Below are positions 35,701 through 51,418 of a stretch of 64,000 nucleotides of DNA, in pieces (within the stretch, counting starts at the first letter, position 1; each line of letters begins with the position of its first letter). Made by a program: the position numbers and the translations under genes. Origin of the DNA: Mansonella perstans (Eukaryota > Nematoda > Chromadorea > Rhabditida > Onchocercidae); NCBI GenBank assembly GCA_037074765.1, contig JBAMDO010000019.1, forward strand, positions 1 through 64,000, given 5' to 3'. The notes below the pieces were generated by a model. It was given only the letters and a program-made list of their open reading frames with translations, did not search any database and was not told where the DNA came from.

Positions 35701-38700
35701 TAACTATATTCATGACTATTTATTTCTAGTTTGAAAGTTGTAAATCCTATTAATTGTTCACATCGGCTTTAATTAAATAATTTCGATTATGTTTTTTTAA
35801 GTTATTTCCAACGTTATTTTAGTTATCTACTCATAAAGAAAAAGCTTCGTCTGAGAAATCCTTTCCAATTAAACCGACGCCAACGGTATTTGGTGGTGCA
35901 AAATTATACGATGCAAGGCTAGTTAACGTTTTTGTTGTACAGTAGTATTTATCGATCTGTGTCATGCATCTTATAATATTATTTTAGCTCGAAACGAACT
36001 TCAATGAATACTCCAGCCATACCAGACAGGTTACTGAAACCACAATTAATTTCAAGGTATAAATAGAATTTGTTTATATTGATTTTAATGAAGTAGGTGT
36101 ATGCGGGATAATTCGTTTGTGAGCATTTCTGCGTTTCATTAGCATGTTGCTTGTAATAATGATTCCTTTGTTTATTAGAATAAAATATAATAATAGAATT
36201 CTCTAGATAATCTGATAGCTGTACTTAAATCTTTTTCAGTGATGGTTCGCACCAGCTTTTACATTTGTATGAATCTATGATGAACATTCTCAGTCTCTGT
36301 GCGGTTCCTCGAAGCTGTGTAACATTGCACTTAATTCCATTTTTGGCTTTTTTTTTTGAGAAACGGTTTTGTACACATTCCTAAATTTTTCATATTCAGA
36401 ATCCCGGATACACTGGTTTGTACAATTTGGGAAACACATGCTTTATGAACTCCGTGTTACAAACTTTGTTCAATACAATTCCATTACGACGTATTTTCAC
36501 CAAAAACGAGTTTCTCAAATTTGTTAACAGGCATTTTTTAAAGCCTACTAGCTTTGTTTCATTCATTTTTTTTTAATTGCGCTTTATTTCATCAATTTTT
36601 TGATAACTAAAGAAAAAGGTGAAAATTTTTCTAGGACCAATAAAATGGGTTCAATGGGTGTTATATCGTCAGTATTTTCGGCACTAATGGATTCTGTTTG
36701 GAGTGGATTATTCAAGGCTCTTCGTCCTCAGCAGTTTCTTGTATTTCTTACCAATTTTTATTTGAAGACAAAAATACATAAGCAAATCATTCATTTTTAT
36801 TTTGTGAAACTCTTTTAAGGAGACATTTGCTGCTGAGGTGAATGCTTCTTTGGCTGACGGTCAACAGCACGATGCACAAGAATTTCAGATTTATTTACTT
36901 GACGCACTGCATGAAGATACAAATACGGTAATTTCTAGTAATCTCCTTTTATTACAACTTTACAAGAATGATTTTCTGTGAAGTGCGGTCATTGTTGAAG
37001 GTAGTGAAACGCGTAACATTTGAACAGAATTATACTGGAGCAGATTTAAAAGCAGAAGCAGCTGATTACAATGAAAAATTAAGGAAGTTTGCCTGCTCAC
37101 CAATCAGTGATATCTTTAATGTTAGTTATTTTTTCCGTTTGATTGAAATATCTTCATCAAATTCAGCACCTACCACTTTTTTCGGTTTTTATTCCAGTAA
37201 TGCAATTGCTGCGGTAGTAATTTCTATGTATTTTTTTATGTTAGATTTTGAATTTCCGCCAAATTGTTGTATTTATTGCACAATACTTTATGCTGTAGAA
37301 AAAAGGGGGATTTTCCGCCATCACTTTTTGTTAAAAAAATCGTGGAAAATTTAGTTTTCTTTTAATCTAAAGGACGGCAATCGTACAGCACTTTTATATT
37401 TAATGTAGGAGTTAGTGGCAGTATTTATGGGATGAGCTCAAAACGACTCAATAATTCAATTAAATGTTCTTAGTGCCAAACAGTATCAACTTTGCAATGC
37501 AATAAATGCAAAAGACAGAGTGTTACATTCGAAGAATTGGCTCAGCTGTCAGTCGAAGTGCCAAATAGGAATTCAACAATCGAAGATTGTATACGAAATC
37601 ATTTTCAAGATGTGGTTCGTTAATTATAACTGAGATTAATTGTAACTGAGATCGTTAATTATAACTGAGGTTCGTTAATTATAACTAAGATGATATAACT
37701 GAGATAATTATATCTGAGATTAGAGTCAGATCATTGTCATCTGACACTTCGAAATAAACATTTACAACTGTTTAATAGTTTATAGGAACTTGATGGTTCC
37801 TGCAAATGGCGTTGTCCTGATTGTGATTCTCTACAGACTGCAACTCGTAGAACGTTTTTGTGGAAGCTACCTCAAGTTCTGGTCCTTTTTTTTTGCTTCA
37901 GTTTCTTTTCTATATCGTAAGAATTTTAACAGAGTTTTTTTTATAGCATTCTTAGTGTTTTGCATCTATCCATATTTATTATCAGAATTAATAAAATCAG
38001 GTCTCCAATGAATAAAATGGATGTCAGTTGGAGAATTTATAGCAAAACAGCAGTTAGAATTTACATGCATATTTTGTATTTTCAATTTAATTTTAGGTAA
38101 TACATTTGAAACGCTTTACTTTTGTGGGAGATAATTGGCAAAAAAATGATGCTCACATAACATTCAGCACGTTCCCACTAAAGTTGCAAACTGAATATTT
38201 CAGCTTGTATGCTGTTGTTGTGAGTTGCATATTATTGTTTTGCCAGCCATACTTTTTCATCTTTAATTTTTTCTGAGGCAATAGACTTTATTTTTTGGTC
38301 GGAAAATTTTCACGACTAAATTATAATTTTATTTATACTTAGTACTTAGTTTAATAACTTCTGATTAACAGTTGCTTATAATTTTTCATCATCTCAATCT
38401 GCGATTACTTTTATACCGCAAGTTCCAGAGTTCTAATGTTGCGAAATTTTTTTATTTTTATGTTAAAAATTTAATATTGGTAAAAAAGACTAATCTCTTC
38501 ATCCATGTCATCGCATGAGTCGGCATTTTGTGAAATCCTCTACAGAGCTGAGTCCCTTGACAAAAACTGTTTCCTTTAACTGAATATAAATTATATAAAA
38601 AGTAGTTTTGTACTAATTTACTAATTCTGAAATTTCGTTAACTGTGATTCTCCTTTGATGTAAATGGTTTTCAGAAAGCTTTTAATGCTTTGTTTTTGTT

Positions 38701-38961
38701 TTTCTGAATATATCGTTTTAGCTATTTCCTTATAATTATATAGTAATTGCTGCATTTTTAATGCTTCCTAATGTAAATTTTTAGAATCACAAAGGAAGCT
38801 TAAATAGTGGACATTACACAGCAGTGGTTCGTAACCAAACCACTAAACAATGGTTACTCTTTGACGATGATGTTGTTGCGCCGATAGATGTAGATTTGAT
38901 ATGCTCGAAGTATGCCTTTATTTTATATTTTCATAAAGATTCTCTTTCGAAGATTCAGTGA
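32798..38961 (+). CDS. USP8: Ubiquitin carboxyl-terminal hydrolase, USP8/UBPY family
   Basis: Cysteine protease that removes ubiquitin from endosomal cargo and sorting factors. Exons: 32798-32931, 33015-33177, 33254-33425, 33554-33716, 34146-34317, 34675-34846, 34917-35072, 35342-35508, 35823-35941, 35988-36056, 36240-36303, 36400-36530, 36635-36740, 36820-36927, 37001-37120, 37474-37611, 37786-37881, 38097-38219, 38785-38961 (849 aa, all phases agree). Residues 1-150 resemble the USP8 N-terminal helical (MIT-like) region ([15 protein letters not shown]). Residues about 155-320 form a rhodanese-like domain without an obvious active-site Cys. Next is [11 protein letters not shown] (421-431), a STAM/Hbp SH3-binding motif, and a second partial copy PDRLLKP (485-491). 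The USP catalytic domain has [15 protein letters not shown] (Cys531), the two zinc-ribbon CxxC pairs CNKC and CPDC, VIHLKRF, and NSGHYTA (His801). The 36531-36634 intron uses a GC donor. The exon 9 end (35941) is the least certain junction. Only one T separates a consensus acceptor from the ATG. Confidence 0.93.
37612..37727. repeat. Short degenerate tandem repeat in USP8 intron
   Basis: Repeated TTCGTTAATTATAACTGAGA-like units of about 20-28 bp, starting at the donor after 37611. Confidence 0.75.
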
Positions 38962-41900
38962 TTTGAAAAATGACACGCTGGGAAGATTTAAAATGATATC
39001 ATGGGACTGGATATATTCATTTGCAGTTTATTGTCATTTTATCACATGCATCCGTAGTAGAGTCTTCTGCGTGGCTTCAACTTTAATTAAATTCATATTT
39101 TATCTTAAGCTATAAATCCATATTATTTATTATTTTTCTCTGCTCCTGTCATTTCGTATTATTCTATTATATCACTTCATTTTAACAGGATCAGTGAATT
39201 AAATTTGCGTTGTTTTGTATTTTTTATGAGATTTATTGTGAGATCTTTTTTATATTTAGTTATGTTTGTTTCAAACTTCATTATTTATTATTTGATTCCA
39301 TCGGTCGCAGTTATTTTTTTAATCCTATATCTTCGCACCACATTTTTCTACTCGCATGATTCTAGTGGCTCACTCATTTGATCGAACCTATGTGAATAGG
39401 TTAGGTTTTCTCATGTTTGAAAGTGCAGTTTTGTTCTAGGTTGTTATTTTTTGTTGACAGAAGTGAGCATTGTAATGATAGTTACGATGTCCTTTTTAGT
39501 TACTGCTATCTATGCATAAATTCATATCTTTCTCAAATTATGTGCAGTTTATCTGATTAGAATGCTCTTATTTAGAGTTTTTCTACAGACCTTTCTGCAG
39601 CATTCATTTATTCTGAATTATTTGTTATGAAAAAATTCAGCTTCATTATTTCTAAATTATTCAGTTTCACTTGCAAAGGTAATTGTAGAAGGAAGATTTG
39701 AAAACTTGATAACTGTTGGTATTATGTGCTATAGTTAACATATCATGTCTATGTATAAATTTTGATTGTTTACACTAAAAATACAATTTAATTAATACCG
39801 TTAATTTTTGACTGATAAATTTCACGTCAGCTGTTGCATATTTGTTAGGAAGTAAAGTGAGATTAATATCAGAACAAGTTCTGGTTGGAATCCTCCGATT
39901 TTATCGGAAAGTGGGAGTCTCGTATTTTAATAGTGCGAATTTATATAGCAAAACTTGGGATTGTTTTGAGATAATTGGTTTACGATTTGATTTAGGCGGA
40001 TTTCTTCCTTATCATTTTAACGATCTCAAAAACTTAAAAAGCATAGTTGATAGTTAATTTTTTAGAAATTGAGTTTTCTTTTATGGACTTTGGATGATTG
40101 CATGTTATTTTGTTATTTCAGTCATAAAATGGCTATTTATATAATTGTCTTGGTTTCAACTGAATTGTTTATTTATCCGTAAACTAGCTTTGAAGAGACT
40201 TTATTCAATTTGGCAGGTGTGTGACACTGGAAATTACTTTATGGTCTCCATGATAAAAGTATAGTAAGAAATTCGTGGAAAGATGAAAACAGTTAACTGT
40301 AGTAATACTGGAAAAAATTGTTGATGACACAGAAAATGATTATTAGTAAACGCAGGAAATTTAGGACGTGAGAAAGGTTGATCTGCACATGCATTACGTG
40401 AGTTGCTTTGGTCTTGATTAATTTAAGTGCGAAAATTCAAATGCTGATGGTGCTTTTTCCAAGTCATTTACTCTGAATATTTTATGCTCGAACTGAACTT
40501 AGTTTACCAGTATCAAAATTCTACGTATTTATTCTACGATTTCTATATAATTTTAGCCAAATCAAACTTAAATCGAAACAAAACCATAAATCAGTATGCG
40601 TCTAACGTTGTATTATCCATCGATAAAAAATATATTGCTACGATCATGTGTGTTTTCGTTCTTGAACAAAGGAAATTTCTTAGTCATTTTTTTTTCTATC
40701 CAATTTTATTTTTAATGTGACTATAAAAAATTTAGCATTCATGAGAAGGTACGTAATACGTATGAGAAAGCCTTTTCCGATATCAATCACTGACATATAA
40801 ATTAGTATATGGCGTAATTATCAATCATTCGTATTCTGAAAGGCCGTAGATACAATTTTGACAGTGATAAATCAAGCATGGATTGTAGACTGGATCTAAA
40901 CGATGTTATGTAAAATGTGGTATCTATAGAACAGAATCAAACTGCTTCTCTGCTAAGCATTTTGAGTATTTCAGTGATTAGTGAAGGGAAGCCTGTCATA
41001 CATCATATCACCGTAGTGAAGCATCAATCACTTCTTTTAATTAGTGATACCATTAAAATACGCAAGAAAAAATTTGTCATTAAAAGTTAATAATTCTTGA
41101 CTAGGATTTCACTGCCTCAAGCACTAGTTTTAGAAGCTACCATTCTCATAACGTCTTTCAATAAGTGGTAATTTAATGCGATATACTGGAAAGCAAACAA
41201 ATGCAGGGTACAGTATACTCATTGGTGAGATATTGTGCACTGTTAAGTTCGAGACTTCAGTTATACTTCTGATTTATTGTCCATTAGTTTAAAAAAGGAG
41301 GAAGTTGGCTTGGAAAGAACATTATAGAAACAAAAGTGATTCTAACTATATGTTTCCTACCGGATAAATACCACAAAACCAGAAGGCAGAAACTACCGCT
41401 GTACATAAGGAAGAGAGGACAGGGTTGGTTTCTAAAACTTGTTTATGTTAGGTGATGAGAAGGATGAGAATGAAATAGACGTATCTCCAAAGACGTTTCT
41501 ATTTGTCATCTCACGACATTTTCAAATTTTACCCCAATTGCATAGGAATTTTTGCTGGAATTGTTGTACTGTTTGTTCCCCAACACACAATCATCCTTAC
41601 CGCTTGCCATTGCCGTTCTTGCTACACCTGTTTAGAAATTATCTTTTACAGATAGATATTTTTCCAAAATTGAAGATTAAAAAAGCAAGATTGATTGTTG
41701 AAACTTTTTTTCAGTAATTTAAACATTGTTTAGAAGGGCTGTTTTTCCTTGTGGTCCCTTTCTTTAAAAGAATAAAAAAAAGTTTTTCTTCGTTCTTGGA
41801 ATTCTTTATGTTACAACGTTATCATCAGTTTTTCGACCGCATATTATTACACTCAAGCAGCTTCAGTAAAAATTTTTGAAATATCATTCATTGCACAGTA

Positions 41901-42229
41901 TTTAGAATAAGCTTAACGGCTCACTGTTTACATATACTCTTTGCGCATTAATGGAAAATTAAATGATACGATAGAAATTCTCCGTAATCAATTCTCCGTA
42001 ACACAACTTTTCAGTAAAATGTTGTTTCCTTTTTCGTGTTTTTAAAACAAATTTCACAGGTCATTCGTTTTCCAACATTAATTGTCTTCAATTACTGCAT
42101 TCTTACTGTTGTTACTTTCGCAGTCTTCGAGAATTCTCCTTTTACTGCATCCGTCATATTGATACGTTTGCAATTCTTGGAGAAACTGTGTAGCTTTTAT
42201 AGAAACTCAATTCAACGCTAATAACAACA
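38962..42229. other. Intergenic, no gene recognised
   Basis: 3.3 kb of AT-rich sequence between USP8 and the secreted-inhibitor gene, both on the plus strand. Open frames at 39842-40057, 40484-40720 and 41439-41717 have no recognisable domain and no phase-compatible neighbours. No repeat array or RNA gene was identified. Confidence 0.55.
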
Positions 42230-45200
42230 ATGCAGTTAGTTGTCTTGCAAATACTTCTATCCCTTGTTGTGATGACCTTCGCTCTTCGATCACACCGTAA
42301 GTTCTGAAAAAGGATTTTTGGATTTTAAATCGAAGAATCAACAAATGAACAGTAACAGCCAATTTCATGTTCCTCTTCCTAATTACTATTTTACTTTCTT
42401 CCCAACTCTTAAATAAATTACATATAATTGGGGGAACATTATAATTATAATTTTTTCCCAACTCCTAAATAAATAACATTATAATTGTAGGACGCGACAA
42501 GAATCAATGATTTGGAATCTTTCTTCAAAAATTCAACAATTTTTATTTTATTTCTCAAATTAACGAATTTAAAATGTGACCATATATCGAAGTAAAAATA
42601 ATTTCATTCATTTTATCGCTACTAAAGTGTTACTCATGTAGGTGTCAAATCGTAAGAATCTCACTTTTTCAACCTTGTAGCGGTAATAATGTTCCTTCGG
42701 AGTTTTGTTGCTGCAAATCTAATTTTTCATCAAAATTTGAGGTTAAACTTATTTGTCATAACACTTCTTTCAGAAAAATCTTGCTATAAACGGGATAAAT
42801 TAACTTTTTTTAGAGAACTGGAATCACTTAACAGACATTCTGTATTAAATTGCATATGCGATAATTCCACACTTAGTACATGGCCGTATAAGACGGAATG
42901 GTGAAAAAACTGAGAATTTCATTGTTACAAGACGAAAAATCCTATTAAAAAAAAGAATGAGTTCTCCATCATAAATCAATTTAAAATTAAACAGTTGAAA
43001 CAATTCTGAAAGATGTTCACTACATATTGGTAATGAGTTTTATTGTGTTCTGAAATCGACTAGTTGAGAAATTGCATATTAAAGCACATTTATTAGAATT
43101 TGCTGTTAATTAATTTAGATTTTTCTAAAGAAGGATGAACGGAAACTGAAATAAACAACAAATATATTAGAGAAATTCCGTTTTGTTTCCGAAAATCTTT
43201 TTCATTTCAACTGCTTGTCAGACACGATTTCGACCGACAAACCAATTTGCATGCAATCTTATTTTTTATCAAGTTTTGAATTAAGAAAATCTTCATATTT
43301 CAAGATCCAGCACTTGGTTATATTATAAATATTCGCAATTCATTTATTTTGCTGAAAATCTTGAAAGTTTTTTTCATCTCATTGTTTTATGAAAATCGAA
43401 AATTATGTGACTGATTATTTTTTTAATTTCTTTATGGAAAACTTTCAGTGATCTTAAGCTTAAGAAAGCAAGCAAGAATTCATTTTAGGGAATCAGAAAG
43501 CAGTAATTGCGGATCTGGGTAAACTAATTGTTGACAATTGCCCGCCAATGTTGTGTACGGGTCTGGATTGCGCTGTAGTCACAGAAAGGAATGGTTGTCA
43601 GGTATTTTTATGCTTGTTATGAATAACTAATCTAAGAGCTTTGTATGAGTTTTTCATGTAATTTGCTTTAAAAATATTTCTTTTCTTATTTGACGATATT
43701 CTTTAGCATTTCCAAATTCCTAGAAATATTCCTCATTATTTATGTACTAGGGTGTTTTCACAAAGTTTCATAGTTAATCAATTGGAATTAACTATTTGCA
43801 AATACCATAACCTTCTTGAAGACTGTTGAAGATGGAAGTAGCCAGCAATTAATTGTTATTCTTCTTCTTACAAACGAAAGAAACTAAGCAAAAAGTAGAA
43901 AATTTTAGTGATAAATAAGAGCGAAAAAACTGAATATTTTGAGAGCAAATTCAGATTGCTGAATTAAAAACCCAGTCATATTATAATAAAAAATGAAATT
44001 ATACCACCTTTCCTGAATTCCATCTCTTGCATATAGGTAAAGTTAGAGATTAAACTTCGAGCGAAAATTCTTTTAGAAAGTATCGGCGCACAACATTAGA
44101 CATTTTTTTATAAATACAATCCGATAAGCTGTTATGAAAGCCTATTTCTTCACCGATTGAATTCTGTAAAGAAATAGCTTTTTCATAATTCAACAAAAAG
44201 AAAATTACGCGTAATTTTTCTTTTATAACATGACCAAGGCAACTCATTCCATTCAATTTCTTTCATACAAAGCGTTTAATACTTTTACAGAAAAAGATGA
44301 AGATAATTAGTTACCTTTTTTTTTCAATTTCTTCGTTAGAATTTCCTAAGCTTATTAATTGAAAGATTTTGCATTCTGCCATTCTCGATATACTAGAATG
44401 ATTTATGACTTAATATTAATTTATTACACCTTCAAATTCTACTGATAGTTCTATTAATTTTTTGATTAACATTGGCAATAATTGCATCGCTACAAAAGAT
44501 CTCCACATGACTTCTGGAAGTCAGACAGTAGAAGCACAATGCTCCAATCTTTCCGTATTTCGCTGTTTACAGTACATTTTTAATTGTGAACTTCATGTGA
44601 AGAATGAATCGGGTCGGGGTACGTCTTTTCTCTCCCTATATGGTATGTAAAATGTTACTATTGAGTAATAATAGATCAATCATTTTATGGAAAGTAGATA
44701 AATTTAATAAATAAATACTTAAATGCAAGATGCCAAGTCAGTTCAAATGACAAAAATGAGCACAAGTATAAATTTAAAAAAAAAATTAATGAAATGAAAA
44801 TCGACTTTGAGAATGAGTTGTATATAAAATGTTTCTACATTATAACACACACTTCATATCAAAGCATTTGCGCCCGCCCGAATGATAGAAAATTCAAATT
44901 TATTAGTGTAGTAGATGACGCTATATTTCTTATAATGAAAAACTGTAAAATTTTATAAAAGACATCGATTTTTCGTACTCAAAGATCGACACTCAGCAAC
45001 AGTGCCTTTTTTTTTTTTTTTTTTTTTTTGTTTAATAAAGTGAAAAGAATTGCTGAGATGCAAAATGGCATATGTTGAATCTATCGATAGGTTTGAAAAT
45101 CAGTGAGACTATAGTGATATTTCAAAAAATCACATGTAAAGTTGATTAACCGAAATTCAAAAGTCCTTTATAGGTATTAAATCAGTTCATTCTTCCGGAA

Positions 45201-46415
45201 CTCCTTGTAATTTAACAAATTTATTGCAAAAATAAAAAAAATTAGGTGAAAGTGATTGCAATCATGATAGTGAAGAGTCCTCAATTTGATACGTTTTTCG
45301 TGGATCATTTAATTGAAAGTCTTTTACGAAGTCCTTCTAATAAAAACGGGAGAATTCAAGTACAATATATCGTATCCTTTCCAGAAAATTGTATCCTTCC
45401 GTTTGTTTCCTTATTGGAGGAGAAAATAATTAACTTTGAATTTTTGCTTTCCATACTACAGTGTAACAAACTCATCTTTTAAAAAAGTTTTTTAATGTAG
45501 TTTTGCTCATAAAATTCTTGCATGAAACGATATCTCTTCTCCTAATCATTAAAAAAAGTTCTTATTTTAAAATTGGTGTAATGTCATCCAATATCAAAAT
45601 GAATTGATGTCGTAAATTTGACTTTATTTTCCGTTTTCAATTTCCAAACATTTTCTGCAAAAACCAAAAAAAAAGAAAAGTGATTATGCAATACGACTAT
45701 AATTTCTCAGCATAGAAAGTTATCATCATTTTAACTGAATGAAAATAAACATTCGCAAAATTAATCTGACGGTGAAGAATCAATGAATAATTTTATTAGC
45801 CTTTTGCATTTTGCAACTTCCGATCCTTAAATTTCAGTCACGAGAACTAAATACGCTTTCTCTTATTTATATAAGGAAATTTAATATGTGTAAAGTTAAA
45901 TCAAGAATATGGTGAGAACTACTTCAGTTATGTGCTTGTCCTATTGGATCGCCGGCTAGAGGATGCGATCCAATGCCTTTCATACTATGGCACGATCTAA
46001 TTGTTAACGGATGTCCAAACGTTACTGTCAATAGTCGTGATCCAGCACAGAAAGTTCATCGATGGTTCCGAAGGGTAAAATCTTTACAATTATCTAAAAT
46101 GATAATAATCTAAATCTCCATACTTTAGAGAACGAACTCCTCCATTCTTCTCTAAATTTCCTCATTGTCTTATAATCCTGGAACTAAGTAAAATCTTATC
46201 ATATCACAAACTATCAACTAATTTAAATTAAAATCATGCAAATGATACTTAATTTCTAGGTGAACCGGTTCTCAAACACTGACCAGTGTGAACCATATAT
46301 ATTTCCATATTGCGCCGAATTGGATTTCAATCTGTGGCGTTCACCAAGGACTAAAAGAGAATGCGAACTTTACTGTTATTCATTAACAGAACAACGGAAA
46401 CGTGGAATCATTTAA
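42230..46415 (+). CDS. Secreted Cys-rich protein, antistasin-like plus Kunitz-like patterns
   Basis: Predicted secreted protein, possibly a protease inhibitor; function is inferred only from cysteine spacing. Exons 42230-42296, 43489-43601, 45928-46074 and 46260-46415 join in phase (160 aa). Residues 1-20 are a clear signal peptide (MQLVVLQILLSLVVMTFA). A first module C-PPML-C-TGLD-C-(8)-C-QL-C-A-C matches the antistasin-type pattern ending GCxxCxC. A second six-cysteine stretch follows. Its last part, QCEPYIFPYC...ECELYC, has Kunitz-like spacing (C3-x7-C4 and C5-x3-C6) and a preceding HRWF, but longer loops elsewhere (C1-x15-C2, C2-x29-C3, C4-x16-C5). There is one potential N-glycosylation site (NVT). 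The large introns (1.2 and 2.3 kb) contain cysteine-containing open frames (for example 44462-44650) that break phase and were left out. Antistasin assignment is moderate, Kunitz assignment weaker. Confidence 0.7.
45007..45029. repeat. Poly(T) tract
   Basis: Run of 23 T inside the third intron of the secreted inhibitor-like gene. Similar long T runs occur at 30853-30877 (eIF4E intron) and 56912-56934. Confidence 0.95.
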
Positions 46416-47234
46416 ACTACAGTTTCTTTTTTATTTAATTAAAGTTACATATTACAACACAATGTATCTTTTCTGTTTCTTGTTGAATGAAAAAAAAAAA
46501 AAAATGTAATGACTGAGATCGATACTCAGGAGGTATGGTTGTATATTCCGAGTTAATTCCGAGCGAATCTTTTACCATCTCATTTCTACTTTATATTGAT
46601 CTAAACATAATTTTTGATGTGTACTATCATAAAGGTATATTTAAAAACATCAGCAAGGCGCTTTAATGTAAATCGGGACCGAATTCATTCTTTCCCATCC
46701 TTTCATTTCGATTTGTGTCTCCAAATTTTTATGAAATGCCTCAGTGTAGTACTCACACAAATATTTAAAATGTTTAGACAAATATGTGTTCGTCATAATT
46801 TTTACTTTTCCTCTCTAAAGACTCGAATAAAATTCCTTTCATATGTAGTTCACAAAAAATCTGATTACAAATTATTTACGGCAAAATGGCTAACTATACA
46901 TAAATAATTTAATGGCTTGAAGAAAATCCAGGTTCGCACAAACATTGTCTCCAGCACTGCTTAAATTTAAACTATCTGCTGAAACTTCGTTCACCGAAGC
47001 CAAAAAAATTTTCATCGACGCAAGAAATTATGTAACGTCCGCCGAAACCTGATAAGTTGTACTTTGAATGCTGGCCAAAAAAGTTTGATGTTTCTATAAT
47101 ACCACTCTCTAAAAATCAGAAAGATAATAAGTATTAAGCTTTTTTAATTCTTTTTTTCAAAAAAATGATCTCGCTAATTAACAGGCAACAATTAAAAGGT
47201 CAAAAATATTTTATTTGAATTTGTCAAACTGTTC
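46416..47234. other. Convergent 3' intergenic region, no gene seen
   Basis: 0.8 kb between the 3' ends of the secreted-protein gene (+) and COA8 (-). An open frame at 46614-46907 has no domain or splice support. Confidence 0.5.
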
Positions 47235-48021
47235 TTAAAAAATATACTTGTTGTAATTCGTAAGACTATTGTAGTGTTCGTCGAGAAATTCCTTATAAAA
47301 TTCAGACATATCAAGAGCACTTGGATGTTCTAGCCTCCCAAGATTTTTCTTCCTCTGGAAAAATTTACTCAAAATTTTTATTGCAAAAAATAAAAGATAT
47401 TTTTTCAGCTACTAAATGACTGAGAAAATTGGTTGAAGAACAATAAAAGAAACATTTCAGTAAAAAAAAGATAAACCTGTTCAATAAATTCTGCTTTTTT
47501 TTTTTCAAATAAAATATTGTGTCGCGTCCAAAATTGTGAACTCCATTGAATTAGTGCTTCGCGTGCTTCACGATATTTTTTTTCCTGCTCTGTTTCATTG
47601 ATTAATCGACGCAATCTTAAATATTTAACCTTTAAAAAACTTCAAAAAAGCATCTCTCTGCCTTCTTGTATGCTATTTCCCATCTTCTTTAACTAGCACT
47701 AAACAAGAGCTAATGACCGAAAACTGACGATTACAACTAAATATATTCGTAGAATTACAAAAATTATTACATGGCATTAATCAAACAATTATTACACGAA
47801 TTTCAGCTGTCGGTAAAAATTAGCGGCCTCATTTATTTATAGAACGGTCTTACTTATTTGTAACCTACATTAATTAAAAAATGGCCTAACGCGAACCTTA
47901 TAGGCCTGATTCTTGAAATGTCATCTGGCGGTCCAACCCAATCGAAACGATTATCTAGACGCAGGTCTTTTATCATTCCCTTTCTCGAACTGTTTTTTCC
48001 TACTTCTCGTTCCTGGCACAT
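47235..48021 (-). CDS. COA8: Cytochrome c oxidase assembly factor 8 (COA8/APOPT1)
   Basis: Mitochondrial matrix factor needed for complex IV assembly or stability. Exons 48021-47897, 47615-47477 and 47354-47235 join in phase (127 aa). The family signature is clear: FDWVGPPDDISRIRPIR, then NETEQEKKYREAREA, a Trp-rich helix (IQWSSQFWTRHNILFEKKK), and LDMSEFYKEFLDEHYNSLTNYNKYIF at the end. It is shorter than the vertebrate protein because the basic tail beyond the last motif is missing. The start at 48021 leaves little obvious targeting peptide. An acceptor (aattcag|T) at 48052/48051 lies 30 bp upstream, and the frame is open back to it, so 48051 is a likely trans-splice site. The QTRT2 stop codon is only about 207 bp upstream on the same strand. 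Confidence 0.88.
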
Positions 48022-48227
48022 GTAAAGCCGAAAAAACTCGAATACACTGTACTGAATTATATGAATTTTGATTCAAAGAAGTGGCAGAAAACGGAGAATG
48101 AATTTGCATTATAAAGAAATGAAACTTCTCGAGATAGCAAGTTATATACAGAAGTCTGAGAATTCTTATTTAAGAAGTGCTTTATTCCACAAGCAAATAT
48201 AAACAACAAAACAACGTGAAGATCGGT

Positions 48228-50873
<2,646 letters not shown>

Positions 50874-51418
50874 CTGAACAATAAAAAGCATAAATTTTGA
50901 TTAACACGACTTCCTGAAATTGTTTATTATCGTTTGAATAGCAACAGTTACTGATTGAAATCACGCTCAATACTTGACAGAGATTTAAAAGAAATTCTTT
51001 ATTTACCACAACTAATATAAATCATTAAAAAAATTATTTCAAATTTACAAAGTCGCTTTTTTAAATCTTTTATGAAGCAAAACAAATTTCAGTTCAATTA
51101 TATCGAACAGCACAAGCACTTAAATTATGCGAGTCCTTAATATATATATAATAAAATAAAGTAAAGATAAAGTAATATATATATAAACGTAATCTTGTTA
51201 TTTTCATAAACGTGATTTTGTTATAATGTAATTTCGTTATTTTTTTATTTTCCATTGAGGCTTATATATACATATATATATAATCAAAAAATAGTTACAA
51301 GTAATTAATGGTGAAAATTAAAATTCAAGAAAGAACTTTAGAGATAGCACATGTTACAAAAATCTACTAAAGGACAGTAATGAACAGAAAAAAAAAAGAT
51401 TTGAGACTGAGATGTTAT

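Noticed and set aside
44462..44650. Cys-containing plus-strand frame, considered as an extra exon of the secreted protein
   Set aside because: No acceptor/donor pair keeps phase, and direct joining of 43601 to 45928 gives an intact GCxxCxC motif.
45246..45482. 78-residue plus-strand frame in the same intron
   Set aside because: No domain, no phase-compatible splice sites and low-complexity surroundings.
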